Positions 1-12,382 of a stretch of 64,000 bases of DNA are shown here, in pieces (position 1 is the first letter of the stretch; the number at the start of each line of letters is the position of its first letter). The translations under genes were made by a program, and so were the position numbers. This DNA comes from Beaufortia kweichowensis (Eukaryota > Chordata > Actinopteri > Cypriniformes > Gastromyzontidae), in assembly GCA_019155185.1 (NCBI GenBank), contig CM032794.1, forward strand, positions 5,743,988 to 5,807,987, given 5' to 3'. Below the pieces are notes generated by a model. It worked only from the letters and a program-made list of their open reading frames with translations, searched no databases and was not told the DNA's origin.

Positions 1-2534
1 TTTAGAAAGGCATAAACCCAAAACATAACATCACAAAAAAAAGTTTTCAGTATACATGTGTATATCAAAACACAAAAAGATCTCTCCAAGACCTGCTGAA
101 TTCATGTTGTGCATGATTGAACAAATGAGCAGTTTCAGTTTTATCCTTGCACCTTGCACTTCTCTACTGTATTACCACCTGTTGAAATGTTCAGTGATTT
201 AGGGTAGAATAATCTTCTTTATACAGACTTATGATTTTTTTTATTCAATGACAGAATATTCCTTCTTTCTTTAAGTCCATCAGTTACAGTATGTTCAAGG
301 ATAAAGTTCTTTCTCTTGAATAAAAGACAGCTTCCACTATTTGACTATTGCAAAATTGCTTTTTGTGTAACTTACTTCAGGTGAGTAGGTGCACTCCTCT
401 GGACACCTATTGTATTTTGTCCAAAGCATGGTCATTGTATGAATTAAAGACATCTGCATTATTTGGCAAGATATTATTTTACTGTGCAGTTGTACAAACG
501 TTTTCCCGACAGAAATGAAACCTCACTCGTCAATGTGTGTGATCTTATGGTACATTTTCAGTCTGTAGGCTTTTGTCTAACTTACTGGCTGATATAGTTT
601 ACACTTTTTCATTTTTCAGTAATAGGGATACTGTGGCTTTTGCAGGGGAAGTAGAAATTTCACAGTATATCTTTATGTTTTATAAAACCATTGATCCCTG
701 ACACTGTCACTGCTCGGGTGATTAATATCATTATAACTGTAGTGACATTTCTTAAATATAACATATCAGTTTCTCAAAATGCCCTTTTATCTATAATAAA
801 GGCTGAATTCCTGTTTTCAAGGGCCTGCTCTTAAACCACCAACTTGCTAGGGTGTTTTTCACAAAAAAGTCAAGGTGTCTTTGATCCATAATGATTTTCT
901 GCTCCAACAGAGGAGAACAGAATCACTTTTATTTACACATACAATGAAGCACATATGACCTTATAAGCTTTTAGCATCTGTGTCCCCAAATTATTTTTTA
1001 GACACTTCTATTTTAGATTTCAAAACCATTTTAAATGAGCTATATCAAGCTGTTTCAGGGATACATCTGGCTTTTTCCAAAGAAGGACATTAATTGCATT
1101 GAAACTATTGCTTTTTCACCTGGAAGAGACTTTTATGCCCAAGGCAATGAAAGAATAATACTATAGCTCTCTAAACGAATACAATTAAATCTTTTTTAAT
1201 GTACTATTATATGGAATGAATAGACCCCCTAGATTTAGGGTTGCCAAATCCTCTTTAACCCACTCAACTATTGAAGATAGTTGTAAGACAATGCTGTCTC
1301 AAATTAAAAGCCCATTTGAAGACACGGTACTGACCTCTGTGTTATTATGGTATTCGTCTTCTATTGGTTGCTATATCATGCACATATCTTCCTTTGAACA
1401 ATCACCAGACAAATAATCCAATTTTCAGTAGCTCTCTACAAAGACGATTTCGATGCATAATCTATTTACGGCATGAGCAAGCTGTGACCTCCATGACGAC
1501 TGTAGCCAATCCATGGCTCCGTACCTCAGTAATAGTTTTCTCTACAGCTATGGTCCAATAAAGGGATCAGAAGGATTCAGGATGGGTTCTTAGATGACTC
1601 ATTCATCATCTCCTGAAGATATTTAGCTCAAGTAGAATGAATTTAATTACAGAGCTGTTCTTTTCATTACCTGTGCTACCAAAACTGAGCTGGGTAGATT
1701 ATTGTGTCATAGATGGAACCAGGGATTTTGGGCATACGGTAGACTGGTTTAGCCTTTCTTGATTATCTTAAATAGCTTGACTTCATCCAATTACTCACAA
1801 CTCGTATAAAGATATGAGTCTTGAATTTTGTTGCGATAAGTATTCCATACAGCAATATTAGACTATTTTTTAGCATTTTAACTACTTACCACCAGCTAAT
1901 AGCGCTGCTGCAGTGATGCACAATGTTGGCAGCATCATGCCACAGGGATTATTCTCAGTAACTGGCAGTAGGATTGGCAGGCAACAGGACCGAGGGTGAA
2001 TAGAGCCAAATATAGAGTGATCCTTGAGGAGAAGATGCTCCGCGGTGCACACAACCTTTGACAAGAGCAAAGATTCTCCATTCACCATGAGAATGACCCA
2101 GTGCCAAGACTGGAGCAGCTTTGGGACAAAAATTCTCCAAAGCCCTTGAATGAGCCAGCCAAAGACACAAAACCCTTAGAAACATGAAGATTGTAGTTCG
2201 CCAGCAATCTGACAAAGCTGGTGTGAATGAGAGGAAGAATTGAGGCGGTTACACGGGCAGAACATGTGCAGTAACATAGATAAATGGATTGAATACTTAT
2301 GCTAAGGAAGCATTTTGGATTTTGAAAGTTAAAAAGTTAACCTTTTAAAATGTGTACAATTCATTAAATATGTTTAACTATGTATAACACCAATCATTTT
2401 ATTTTAGCATTTATATATATTCAATTTGACCTCTCTTTTATCAGCTTGTCAGGAAACATTCAATGTGATTGTTTATCACCCTGTAAGTGTAAATCTGTTC
2501 TCTTCCAAAAACTGTGTTTTTGTCTTGTGTTTAG
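1..2534. other. intron or upstream part of the ADAM-like gene
   Basis: AT-rich sequence with no coding exon that I can support. It probably belongs to the intron before the first visible exon of the ADAM-like gene (2535), because that exon begins in the middle of a codon. The only recognisable content is a decayed Tc1/mariner copy near 1895-2320, listed separately. The transmembrane and ectodomain exons expected for an ADAM protein are not visible here and presumably lie to the left of the window. Confidence 0.5.
1893..2320 (+). mobile_element. Tc1/mariner-type transposon relic
   Basis: The stretch reads along the + strand like the middle and 3' part of a fish Tc1-like transposase: CTGCTGCAGTGATGCACAAT near 1910, GGCAGCATCATGCCACAGGG near 1928, then the region that matches the 'gagtggcccagccagagcc' block of such elements near 2145-2165, and GAATACTTATG near 2290, typical just before the inverted repeat. 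The reading frame is broken by several stops and frameshifts, and no intact inverted repeat is seen. It is a dead fragment. The minus-strand open frames over it are shadows. The family call is from memory of the Tc1 consensus. Confidence 0.6.
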
Positions 2535-5265
2535 ACATGAAGACTCTATTGAAAAGGAGAAGAATGGACATCTTAACCCTGCTTTCCATTTGAAAGTGGT
2601 GGCACCATCCAACAGAAGTGCTAATCTTAAGGTATCCAGACAGCTAGTATGAGAAGCTTCTTATCTATGTTTAGATATGAATGTTGATGTGAATGTTTTC
2701 ATATAGAACTACATGATAAAATATTTGATAAGGTTAAAAAATTTAATATGTGACCCTGGCTACATACAAAACCTAGCTACATAAAATCATTACACATAAT
2801 GTAAAGAGTATTCTGTGAAGATGTCAAAGATGTCAAATCAATGTTTAGGGAGACAATTTCAGGTTAATTTTATTTTTTGTGCAAAATAATTATAATTTCA
2901 ATATTATCAATGAAAAATCTTAAAATTTTTACATTTTATTAAAAAATATTTTTACTTTGATACCTTTAAGTTTGAGACTTTAGAAGACTTGACAGACAGG
3001 GATGCACATGATTGAACATTTTCCTCCATGATGGAGGGCGATTTTATTTTTAATTGTATTAAAAAATGATAGAATTATAAACCTTGAAATAGAAGGATTA
3101 AACAGATGAATCTATGATAATGTAACATTAACATAACATTAATGCAACATTATCTCCAGCTACCTCACACCAGTAAGGAGGTGCTTCCTCTGAGGCCAAA
3201 CCCCACCTCCAACGGTACTCAGCCAGTCAATATCGTTCGTCCGCTTCGGCCGGCTCCTTCACCATCTCTGAGCGCTGTTAAAGGACCTCGACCTCCACCG
3301 CCCATTTTCAAGCCACCCAACTCACCCAGCACACCCAAATCTGTAGCATCACCTCAGAAACTCAGTCCACCCAAGAAACCTCTGCCTCTGAACCCTTCAC
3401 GCACTCCACTGGTGAGACTTTAATAAAAATCACAGCCATGTTTGCCACAGGTACAGTAAGTGGATTTCATAGCAAAAAATATATTACAATTGAGATTTAT
3501 TTAAATCTTTTCTCCTAAAGAAACGACCACAGTAAACTTGCTTGGAAATAGACTTGGATTCAAATATTTACTTATTTGTTGACCATGAGACGAAATGTCA
3601 CCAGTTAAATATTTTCGAAAAAGTCTTATTATAGCGCTAAACAAACACCTGTTCTTATTTCGGCATCTTCCATGTCCTCATCCAGATGGTATCTAAACAA
3701 CAGGCCAGAGGCTCTTCCACACCCCCCCAGAGGCCTCTTCCTCTCAGCCCTGCGCGTGGAGCACAGCCCAAACCCTCTAGCGGAGGACTCCTGGTGATGA
3801 TGCCCCCTACAGTCAGCCCAAAGCCAATGGGAAAAGTCACCGCTGTACCGCCTCTGAAGGCAATCCAGTAAGCAAATATTTTTACATTTAACAAAAGGAA
3901 AAGTGAAAATGTCCAGTGGTCATTTGAGGAATGTTGTGTATGACAAGTTGATATAGTTTCAGTTTTAAGTCCTCTAATATTGGATAAAACACACGTGGGT
4001 ATCCAGAGGATAACCTTGGAGCAGCTTCTAGATAAGTCTTTTATCCAACAGTTTGCACATAAGGACCACTGCAATCACTACCTAAGTGGTGCTCTTTTGG
4101 TTTTACATTCATTCAATAAAAGATGCTTTTATTTCCACTTATAAAGTGAAGCAAACTCCACTTGCTTTAAACATTAATATTTAATTTGTATAATTTAGAT
4201 AAATTGATGCTTCAACTAATGCTTAAAATTATAAACTGCACCGCTCTGGTGATTCCACTCATACTGTATCTTTACAAATACTATGTAACTTTATGGAGGA
4301 CGACTGATTGTTGTTCTGTGTCTTATGTATAGTCGCACTGGTTCGGATTTCTTACTATTATGTTTTTTATCAGTTTTGTGTTTGATTCAATATCATGTAG
4401 ATGGCTTAACATATCTGCTGTACAGTATATGACACGTGTCAAGGAATGTAGTTGTTTTTTCCCATCACTGTTGATGTTAAATTTCCCAAACAGCAGACTT
4501 TTCTATCTCTGCTTAATCTTTTCCTCTTGCTATTTTTGCCAGTTGCCAAAATGTGTAAATTAGGTTCTCATAGCAAATACAACTAACAGTTGGCAGAGCA
4601 GCAACTTTTGGTCAGATAAGAGATGTACATGCATTATACACACATGCATTGATGATGGATGAATCTCTTATCTGTTCTAATTATTTCATGCTTTCATTTC
4701 TTTTCCAGATCAGCTGCAGCATAGCATTTTGCCTAATCAATATTTCAATATTGTTTTTTTTTATTAAAAGTACCAGAAATTTTGTAGTCATGCATGTATA
4801 CAGTTGTAGACTTCTACACTTGTAGAGATTAATCTGTAGCTTTTTAGTGGTGAAGGAGGCTTAGTTTTATTTTGTGATAAAGTGATGAATGTGGCATATA
4901 CTGTATACAGAAAACTGCACTTTGTTTTGACAGGCTCAGCAGAGCATTGTGTTTTTATAAGATGTGTGATTATTGTGAATTTTTACACAAAAAGAAAATG
5001 TGGGTAGGATTGAAATGAAGGTTAACCTTGGAAAATGCACTCCATAAACTAAAGCAAAACAACCCAGTGATGTGCAGTTACTATTAATTGTGATTTTAAA
5101 TAAACATTACAGACATCATAGAGTTGTGTGCTAGAGTCTATGTGTGTTTTATCATTTCCGTGAATGTATATGAACAGGGAAATTACAAATATCATTTGTT
5201 TCCTCTCTTTTAGGCCTGTTTCAGGACCCAAACCACTTATAGTTCCACCCGCTTTCCGAAAATGA
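2535..5265 (+). CDS. adam19: ADAM metalloprotease cytoplasmic tail, ADAM19-like (3' partial)
   Basis: Four exons join in frame to the natural stop: 2535-2631, 3160-3411, 3686-3867 and 5214-5265 (TGA 5263-5265). All have AG/GT borders; the split CAG codon across 3867/5214 is restored. The product is a proline-rich cytoplasmic tail of about 194 residues. It starts with KNGHLNPAFHLK, close to the GHANPTFKLQ segment I recall after the membrane span of human ADAM19, followed by many PxxP SH3-binding motifs (for example KKPLPLNP and PLRPAPSPS), and ends GPKPLIVPPAFRK. ADAM19 is a membrane sheddase (neuregulin and other substrates); protease and disintegrin exons must lie to the left of the window. 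Another ADAM with a proline-rich tail (ADAM12, 33 or 8) is possible, so the symbol is tentative; the exon structure is much surer than the name. Confidence 0.55.
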
Positions 5266-5745
5266 CCCTGGATTCATTTTACAAGACTGCAGTCAGCCTA
5301 TTTGCACTAAATAAGGACCCTTGGAGACTGGTACTATTGAGCTGTCTAACAAGCAATGGAAAAGCTTGGTGCTAGGTCCACGAAAGGGTCCGTGAATGGG
5401 TCCATAAATGAGACCTCGCTAACTGATGTTCAGAAACAGCACAGACGTGACGCAGTTTTGCATGACAGAATGCAGACTTAGACAGGACGTTTCGGATAGA
5501 TCATCACATTGCCAAAATCTTGACTTTTTCTCACCTTGCAATTTTTTGTACTATGTTGTTATGTTTTAATGTTATGCCTCTTGTCTTGTTTACATTTTTC
5601 ATTTGACGATCATCTATTTGTGCCAAAGATGTTTTTTTGTTTAATGCCTTGACTGTTTTATTTGATGTTATGTGCTGTACGATATTTTGTGTTTGGTACA
5701 TAAAATAATAATGTAACATTTTTAGTAAATACACGTTGTGGTTGG
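5266..5745 (+). other. 3' UTR of the ADAM-like gene
   Basis: Sequence after the TGA at 5263-5265 is non-coding on the + strand. No perfect AATAAA was found close by; AGTAAA at 5724-5729 and the ATAAAATAATAATG run at 5700-5713 are possible variant poly(A) signals. The end coordinate is therefore an estimate. Confidence 0.35.
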
Positions 5746-8700
5746 CATCACTTTATTGTAGACTTTATAAATAATGTCTAATTCTTAATGGTGGTCAGAT
5801 CAAAAGTCAGCAGAGACTTGCAGTTTCTGTATCGCTAGCATTCATGGTTGAGTTTGAGAAAAAAGATTGGCTGCAGGAAATTTGCTATGTCAGGTGGATG
5901 CTGAAATAGATCAGTGTTTTGAAAGCACAGGGACGCAGTGTTTACACTTTTAGGGGGATGAATCAACACACTAATGGATCACTAATAGTTGTCTGTGTAC
6001 ATGAAGCTGGGAGAAAGTATTTTGACATAGTAAAAATGACACACTTTACCATTAATGGTAAAATTAAAAAAAACAACCCTACTTGCATTTTAGGATTTGT
6101 TTGATCATCACAGAAGATTCAGTATTAATCTGAAAAAAATAGTATTGTTTGACAATGATGATTTAAGCAAGAATATTGGATTTTTGTTGAACAAATATTA
6201 GGTTTAGTCTAGCATTAGTTTACACTTAAATTGAAAACGTACTTCAACTACACAGACATTAGTCTTAAACATGTCACTGAATAATCTAAACTAAAGACTG
6301 CATTAAACAAATGTATAAAAATGGATTTTCCTAGGCTTAGCATACACTTTGAATCACTTTCTCTGACATTGTCAGAAGGAAATATGTTTAAATGTGAGCA
6401 GATTTTCTGTAGCTCTACTAAAGCAAGGAGATGTCAAGAATCATTTTTCTTTAATCATCCAGTCATAAAATGTGCTTATTTTAGACAAGCTGTGCCAATA
6501 TTTAGTGTAAACGTCTAGTGTACATTTTCATTGGATTTATTTTTATTGATCATTTAAGTTAAAAAAAGCAAGGTAATATATGGGCAATTCCAATATTATC
6601 GGCATGACATTTTCAGTCAAACTTGAAATATAAATGTAGATTATTATAAAAAGATTATTTTAGTTAATACTGTCTACAACACCCACACGTACTACAGTAT
6701 ACTGTATTGTTTGGTCTCCAAAAGATGTTTTGAAGTGTTTCAAAGTACCTGAATCCTCTCATAATGGTTGAGCAACACCAATATATTGGCACCCTCTGTC
6801 AATCTTAACAACATACACAAGTGAATGGAGGCTGAAATGTAAGTACCCATATACCCTGTATGAATCTGGCTCATGGTGGCAATTGAATGAGAAACTCTTG
6901 AGAGGGCTGTGTTTGATTTGCAGTCTGACTCTCCTCATATGGCCCAATAAAAGTGCACTGACAGCTGCGCTCGGTACATCTGTGTCAGCACAAACGCTCA
7001 TCGCTCCAAATTGACGAGCAGCCTTCCGCTTCACTTTTTGTTTTCACTTTAAATATATCCTGCAGGGTGTCGTGGCCATTCTCGGTGTAGTCTGCTGAGC
7101 AGGCAGGACTTGTGCGTTGCATTGTATTGGTTTTAATTAAATTTAGCTTTTCGTGCCCTGAGTCCATCGCTGGTGAGTTTAAGGGAGATCGTCTGTGATT
7201 CATTATGGACGTAAAGGTAAAGGAGTGTAAAGTCAGGGGAGGAAATCGAGCAGTGTGGCAGAAAATCCGAGTGAATCATTCTTGGTATCAGCACCTCTTT
7301 AATTTGCACTCTTTTAAAGTCACTGATTTAAACCGTAAAAATGCTCAAGAACAAATTTACTTTCTGTGGCGTTTTCTGTGAATAGGGCACAAATAGGGCC
7401 TAGAAAGAAAACAGTTTACGTTTTAACAAATGGTTAGTGACGATACTTAACTTTTTAAACATACTCAGGTTGGAACTAAATATTATATGAGCTGGTTTGT
7501 TTTTCTTTGGTTTTATTTCTTAGGAATTATTCTTTTATTATTATTTATCAATAATTATTATATCATGGTTTATTATAGTAAAAATGAAATGAAATGGATT
7601 TAATACCATTGAAGTATCGTTACTGTAGGAAAATCACAATTATTACTGTGGTTACTGTGTTTTTAATACCAATAAAATAAAAAACATTTTTGATATTTTT
7701 GACATTATTCAATATGACGGAGGATTAGTGCCACGTAAAAAAAGATTAAAGATTAAAAAGAGATCGAAATATTTCAAATTTATTCTCGTAGTATTTCGAC
7801 TTTATTCTCGTAGTATTTCGACTTTATTCTCGTATTTTCGACTTTATTCTCGAAATATTACGATTTTAATCTCTTAATCTTAGTTTTTTACGTGGCACTA
7901 ATCATCAGTCGTAATTCTATGATATGATATTTTTGACATTATTCCATGAATCTCACACCTGTAGTTTGTGATTAATGTCAGAACATTGATTAGCAGAATC
8001 CAGAATAGAAAATAAAACAGCTAATATAATATTTAGTAAAGCAATAAGCCTTGCAAAGCCATGGTTTACAATTTGAAACAGATACAGTACAAGCTGTTAT
8101 AAATTACATGGGGCTTGCTTATTCCATATACCTGACGAAAATGTAATAATACTGATAAAAATGTTCTTCCGCCACGCAAAGTAGTTCTATAGACGCCATA
8201 ACACAGAGACGCAGTGGCGCAGTAATACTGATGCGGTCACAGGTGTGTTTCTGAAGTAATTTACGACAGCTTCAAACACGACTTAATCAGGCCTGGAGCT
8301 ATTCGTTTAATTAAGTACGTGACATAACAATAAACATCGAAAAATAAGCATTAGTTTATCGATCCAATCCCGCCTTTAAGTGCAACTGGCAAACTCGTGC
8401 CATCAAGTGGAGCGTTCTGTGACGATTCAAGTGAGAAAATAACACGTAAGTAGCATAAACCAAACAAAATGTAACAAAATAAAAAACGTCCTTTTACACC
8501 TATGAAGTAACCAGACAGGTAGCCCTTTACAGAAGACATGGAAATCTTGCTACTTTCTTTATTATTGTTGATCACATGGTATCGAATAAAATACATAGCG
8601 CACAAAATGATTAAAATACAACAAACATAACTAAAATTAAAAAAAACTAAAATCATTTACTACAGTTTGCTTTCTATAGTTTTGGATATCGCAGTTTGTG

Positions 8701-9682
8701 TATCATTTATAATCCCGGGTTTCCCACTGGTGAATGTGCGAGAAACTCGTGAATACGATTTCCGACTCCACAGTTGGCTTATCAGTGGGGCGAGCTGGTA
8801 CTGGTTTGTATTTCCAGTTATTGAACCCTAGATAACAGGGTTATGTGAATTTGATGAATACACACAATATTAAATTTTTATTTAAAAAACATTTTTTGTC
8901 CACCTTCTGTGAAAACACCCTATGCTTGGAAAGTGTCCTGTACTGATTTTACTGCCTGCTAAATTTTGATGACTGAACAGATGCAGCTGCCCAGCGCTGA
9001 TAAGCCTTTTCCCACTGAAATTAAACAGCGCTTGATTCTAAACTTGATTCTACTCCGCTTTATAGTGTATCTCAAGGCCAATGCACAAGAACAGAAAGAC
9101 CCTGCATAAGCTGCTTGGCTTAAGTGTCTTTTATTAGAGCATCCGCACTGAGAGATGCTCATGATAGATCATTGGGATGTCTATAGTGCTGGAGGCAATA
9201 GTTGGATCTCGTTTATATTACCTTTGTGCTATTAAGCAGTAGAACAGAGCAGTGAGAGGTAATTCAATAGAGTGTAATCCAATTGAGTTAAGCAGAGAAC
9301 AATGGGACAAACCTGCACTGAAATGTAATGCATAGGCATTCAGCTAAATTGAACTGAACGTGATACAAGAATGTCGAACAAATCGCAGGGTGAGGAAGTT
9401 AGAAATGTAATTAAATATTGGGTCAGACATGGAAATGGACAAGTATGAGGTACGTTACAGCTTATAAATTTGTTCTGAATTGATGCAAAGCAATAATATT
9501 CACACAAGCCAACCATTTGGATATTACATCAGTAAGTCCTCTGTGGCTCACAGGCGGAGTACTTAGCTTTGATTTTAATTATATTTGTCAGGGAATACAG
9601 CATCCACAATGTCAATGAATCAACCCTTTACTAGCATAAATATTAATCTCCGTCTGACATGACTGCTTTTTTAATTCTGCAG
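5746..9682. other. intergenic spacer with one palindromic element
   Basis: No coding exon can be supported between the ADAM-like 3' end and the exon-like segment at 9683. The DNA is AT-rich. A palindromic element with internal tandem repeats sits at about 7717-7910 (listed separately). Short open frames on both strands here lack splice context or family resemblance. Confidence 0.5.
7717..7910. mobile_element. palindromic MITE-like element with internal tandem repeat
   Basis: The ends are inverted copies: GGATTAGTGCCACGTAAAAA from 7722 on the left, and TTTTTTACGTGGCACTAATC ending at 7903 on the right. Between them lie about 3.5 copies of a 19-22 bp unit (core TATTTCGACTTTATTCTCG, about 7775-7855), followed by its partial inverse near the right arm. 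No protein is coded, which fits a non-autonomous DNA transposon. A perfect 20-bp direct repeat, TGATATTTTTGACATTATTC, flanks the element at 7691-7710 and 7925-7944. Confidence 0.6.
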
Positions 9683-9802
9683 AATCTACACAAGACCAAA
9701 ACCTCCATTACATCATCATCATCAAGGTCAACTCTGGCACCATGCCTGCAGAAGCGCTACGTTTAACCGAGCTGGTTACAGATCTGAACCGCTGTTGGTC
9801 AG
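9683..9802 (+). other. candidate coding exon of unknown gene
   Basis: The segment is bounded by a good acceptor (poly-T then CTGCAG at 9677-9682) and a strong donor (CAG/GTGAGT at 9803). It is 120 nt with phase-1 borders on both sides and stays open in that frame; the frame includes ATG at 9742 and reads MPAEALRLTELVTDLNRCWS. I do not recognise the peptide. The next exon-like segment, 10145-10226, joined in this frame would give only ESNL and a stop. It could be a terminal coding exon pair, a small gene, a non-coding RNA exon, or chance. Confidence 0.3.
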
Positions 9803-10144
9803 GTGAGTCTGGAAGATGCTGTGTGCTCCATATTAAAGATGCACTTTGAAGAAAGTGCATCTTATTAATAATTGATGCAGGCCGTCCGTAATCAATTTGG
9901 TATGTCTAACACAGTACACATCAGCTTTTGGACTCAAGAGCTCCATTTGAGGGTGAATGTAAAACAGCATGCTGTTACTGCTATTGCTTTGGTGCCAAAT
10001 GTAAATTCATATTCGTTTGAAACCAAAAGCCGAACAGAGAAACAGTTCGCCCTTTTAGAAACTTAAGATCTCCTGCTCGAAAAACACAAGAGTGACAGGA
10101 CAAGATTGATCTCAATAGCTGCTTTTTGTTCTTCCTAACTTCAG

Positions 10145-10226
10145 AATCAAACCTTTAATCCTTTGGATAGCAGCTCAGATATGTCACTTCAGAGCATCAG
10201 CCTCCCCCAGAGCATCAGCAGCAAAG
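10145..10226 (+). other. candidate exon paired with 9683-9802
   Basis: The acceptor TTGTTCTTCCTAACTTCAG ends at 10144 and the donor AAAG/GTAAAT follows 10226. Taken alone, the frame starting at the first base is open and reads DSSSDMSLQSISLPQSISSK at its end, a plausible serine-rich stretch. That frame does not match the phase of the 9683-9802 segment, so the two may not belong to one reading frame, or an exon between them is missing. No family is recognised. Confidence 0.25.
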
Positions 10227-10429
10227 GTAAATTCTATCATGATTTCTCTTGCAGGCTGACTCTTTATTCTTTAGCTGTTTTTAAGATAGTGTTTAAGATA
10301 CTGGAGTAAGTTAGTGAGGTGGCTTTATCAACTGGCAGAGCAGAAGTGTAATACAGTATATTTAGGTACTAAGATACTTATTAGGAAGTTGTTAACCTCT
10401 AAGGAAACTGATTACAAGCATAAAAATAT

Positions 10430-10780
10430 CCTTTAAGGCTTTTTGAAAAATGACAGTTCTTTATGGAACCATACAGCCTGACAAAGAACCTTTAAAAACC
10501 TTTATTTTTAAAGAGTTTATACACATAAAATAAAGATGCTAAACAAGCAACGCATATAATAACCACTTTGGTTCCCCAAAAACCACTCAGTCAAAAGTAC
10601 TTTGACTACATTTCAGCATTTCTTTCTTACCTTTTTAATGAAACCCTTTTCTGCTACATAGAACCTTTTGTAAAACCAGTGTTAAAGTTTTTTCTTAGAA
10701 CCATGCAGTCAAATAGGATTCTTCTATGAAATTGTTTATCACCATTATTTTGTGTAAAGCACAAATACATGGATGTTAAA
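10430..10780. repeat. interspersed repeat, fish MITE-like
   Basis: The stretch contains the wording TTCTTTATGGAACCATACAG and CAAAGAACCTTTAAAAACC near 10455-10500, and diverged related motifs (AGAACCATGCAGTCAAATAG) near 10700. I recall this wording from a very common teleost non-autonomous DNA transposon. Borders are approximate and the copy is degraded. The rest of 10227-12150 is AT-rich with no supportable gene. Confidence 0.4.
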
Positions 10781-12169
10781 CGACAATCACATTAAATGAA
10801 TGAAATGTAAACAGGGCATGTTGTCACGAAGGTCAATGTTAAGTTTAGTCTTTATTAAGATCCTATAAGAGGGCAATTGTGGTTGAATGCAAGCAGACAT
10901 ATGGACAATACCACACACACACAAATACACACAAATTCAAGAGATAAAAAGAGTAATTATATACAACAAATACATTTTAAAATTCTTTATTTATTTATTT
11001 ATTATAAATTCACTTTAAACCTAAACTCTTTATTAAGATCAATGTGTGTTTAATTAATTGTATTGTTATGTTCCAGGAAATTTGTTTTAATGTGTCTATA
11101 AAGTACATTAATTTAGAAGTAAACACTTTAAAAAATATTTATTAGAATAGAAAGTGTGGCAACTTGATCTCTCTAAAGTGCAGGTTCTGTGAAAAACATC
11201 TCCTGCAGAATAGTAAATTACCAGCCGTCTCCTTGAGTCTGACTATTAAAACCATACGCTATAAAAATAGCAGTGGAGCTAAAGGATCATTACTATTATT
11301 ATATATTAACAGTGCCTTAAGGAAGGTAATACGCCTAACATTTACATTTACTTTGATGCACTGAGAAGCCTGGATTTCTGGCCTGAAAAGTTTGTAGCTA
11401 TTGGATCCAATAAACTTCAAACTATATCAGGAAACATTTTAAACATCAAAAACATCTTAGATGTGAAACTTAGTCAAGACCTAGTCCAGAGACCCTCTGA
11501 ATTACAACTGAAGTTTTTTTTTTATTATTAAATTTTTCACTAATATCATAACCAAGATCAATACAATTTCAATGATTTCACAAATGTTTATTTCCAGCTG
11601 TTTATCCCCGTAAAGATGAATTTCCTTTTCTACTTTTTTATATTGTTACTACCTTCAAATAAGAGGTTAAAAGGTTGCTGGTGCTTTTCACGTTAAACTT
11701 CAAACTACTTTTAATTGAAAACAAATTAATAGCTTGCATCATATATATCTTTTTCTGTGGATCTGAGCTGCGTGGTGTAATGTTTGTATTACTAAATAAA
11801 GGCACAGTGGAAGAGCATTAGGGAGCCACAGTGTTTGTCCAACACTCCGAATGTGCGCTCACAAAATGTCACAATCAAAGCCCATGAGCCGTTGCTAGCT
11901 TATCACAGGATTACGGCATATCCACACATTGTCGCCTTCGCCGCTCTGCAAGAGTAATTACCTGTGAAAAACCAATTTAATTTGCATTGTAATAAAGACA
12001 AGATTACAGACGTAATTAATTTTCAATTATGAAGAAGCACCAACAGAATGATTACACAGGAATTGCCAACTACCTCAGTATCAACACTCATTAAGGTAAT
12101 GTCAGGTAAACCCATTTCTGACCATTTACATAAATATCTGACAGACATGCAGTTTTTAACTTAAGTAAC

Positions 12170-12185
12170 TTTATTGTGCTTTATT
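12170..12185 (-). other. tandem poly(A) signals for the distal lrch4 last exon
   Basis: On the minus strand two AATAAA hexamers lie at 12180-12185 and 12170-12175, about 200 nt past the TAG at 12383-12385. They are well placed to end the transcript that uses the distal lrch4 last exon, giving a 3' UTR of roughly 12150-12382. Confidence 0.5.
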
Positions 12186-12382
12186 TCTTTTGTGTTTTAT
12201 GATAGATGCACATGATTTCTGGAAGAAAATGTGTAATTTACATAAAATCCACTGTACATGCATTTGTCACTGGCAATACAAAATATCACTTATGCATTTG
12301 ATAATAATACATGACTCATCTTGATTTCTAACATTAAAAATATCGCTATATGAAATGTTCTGGAAGCATTCACTTGATAACA

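Noticed and set aside
1955..2215. Minus-strand open frames of 60-90 codons around 1882-2215
   Set aside because: They are antisense to the decayed transposase and carry no recognisable protein.
3655..4074. 139-codon minus-strand open frame
   Set aside because: Antisense shadow of the proline-rich ADAM-like exon at 3686-3867.
8828..8843. TAGATAACAGGGTTAT resembling a homing-endonuclease site
   Set aside because: It differs from the known site at key positions and has no associated gene; chance similarity.
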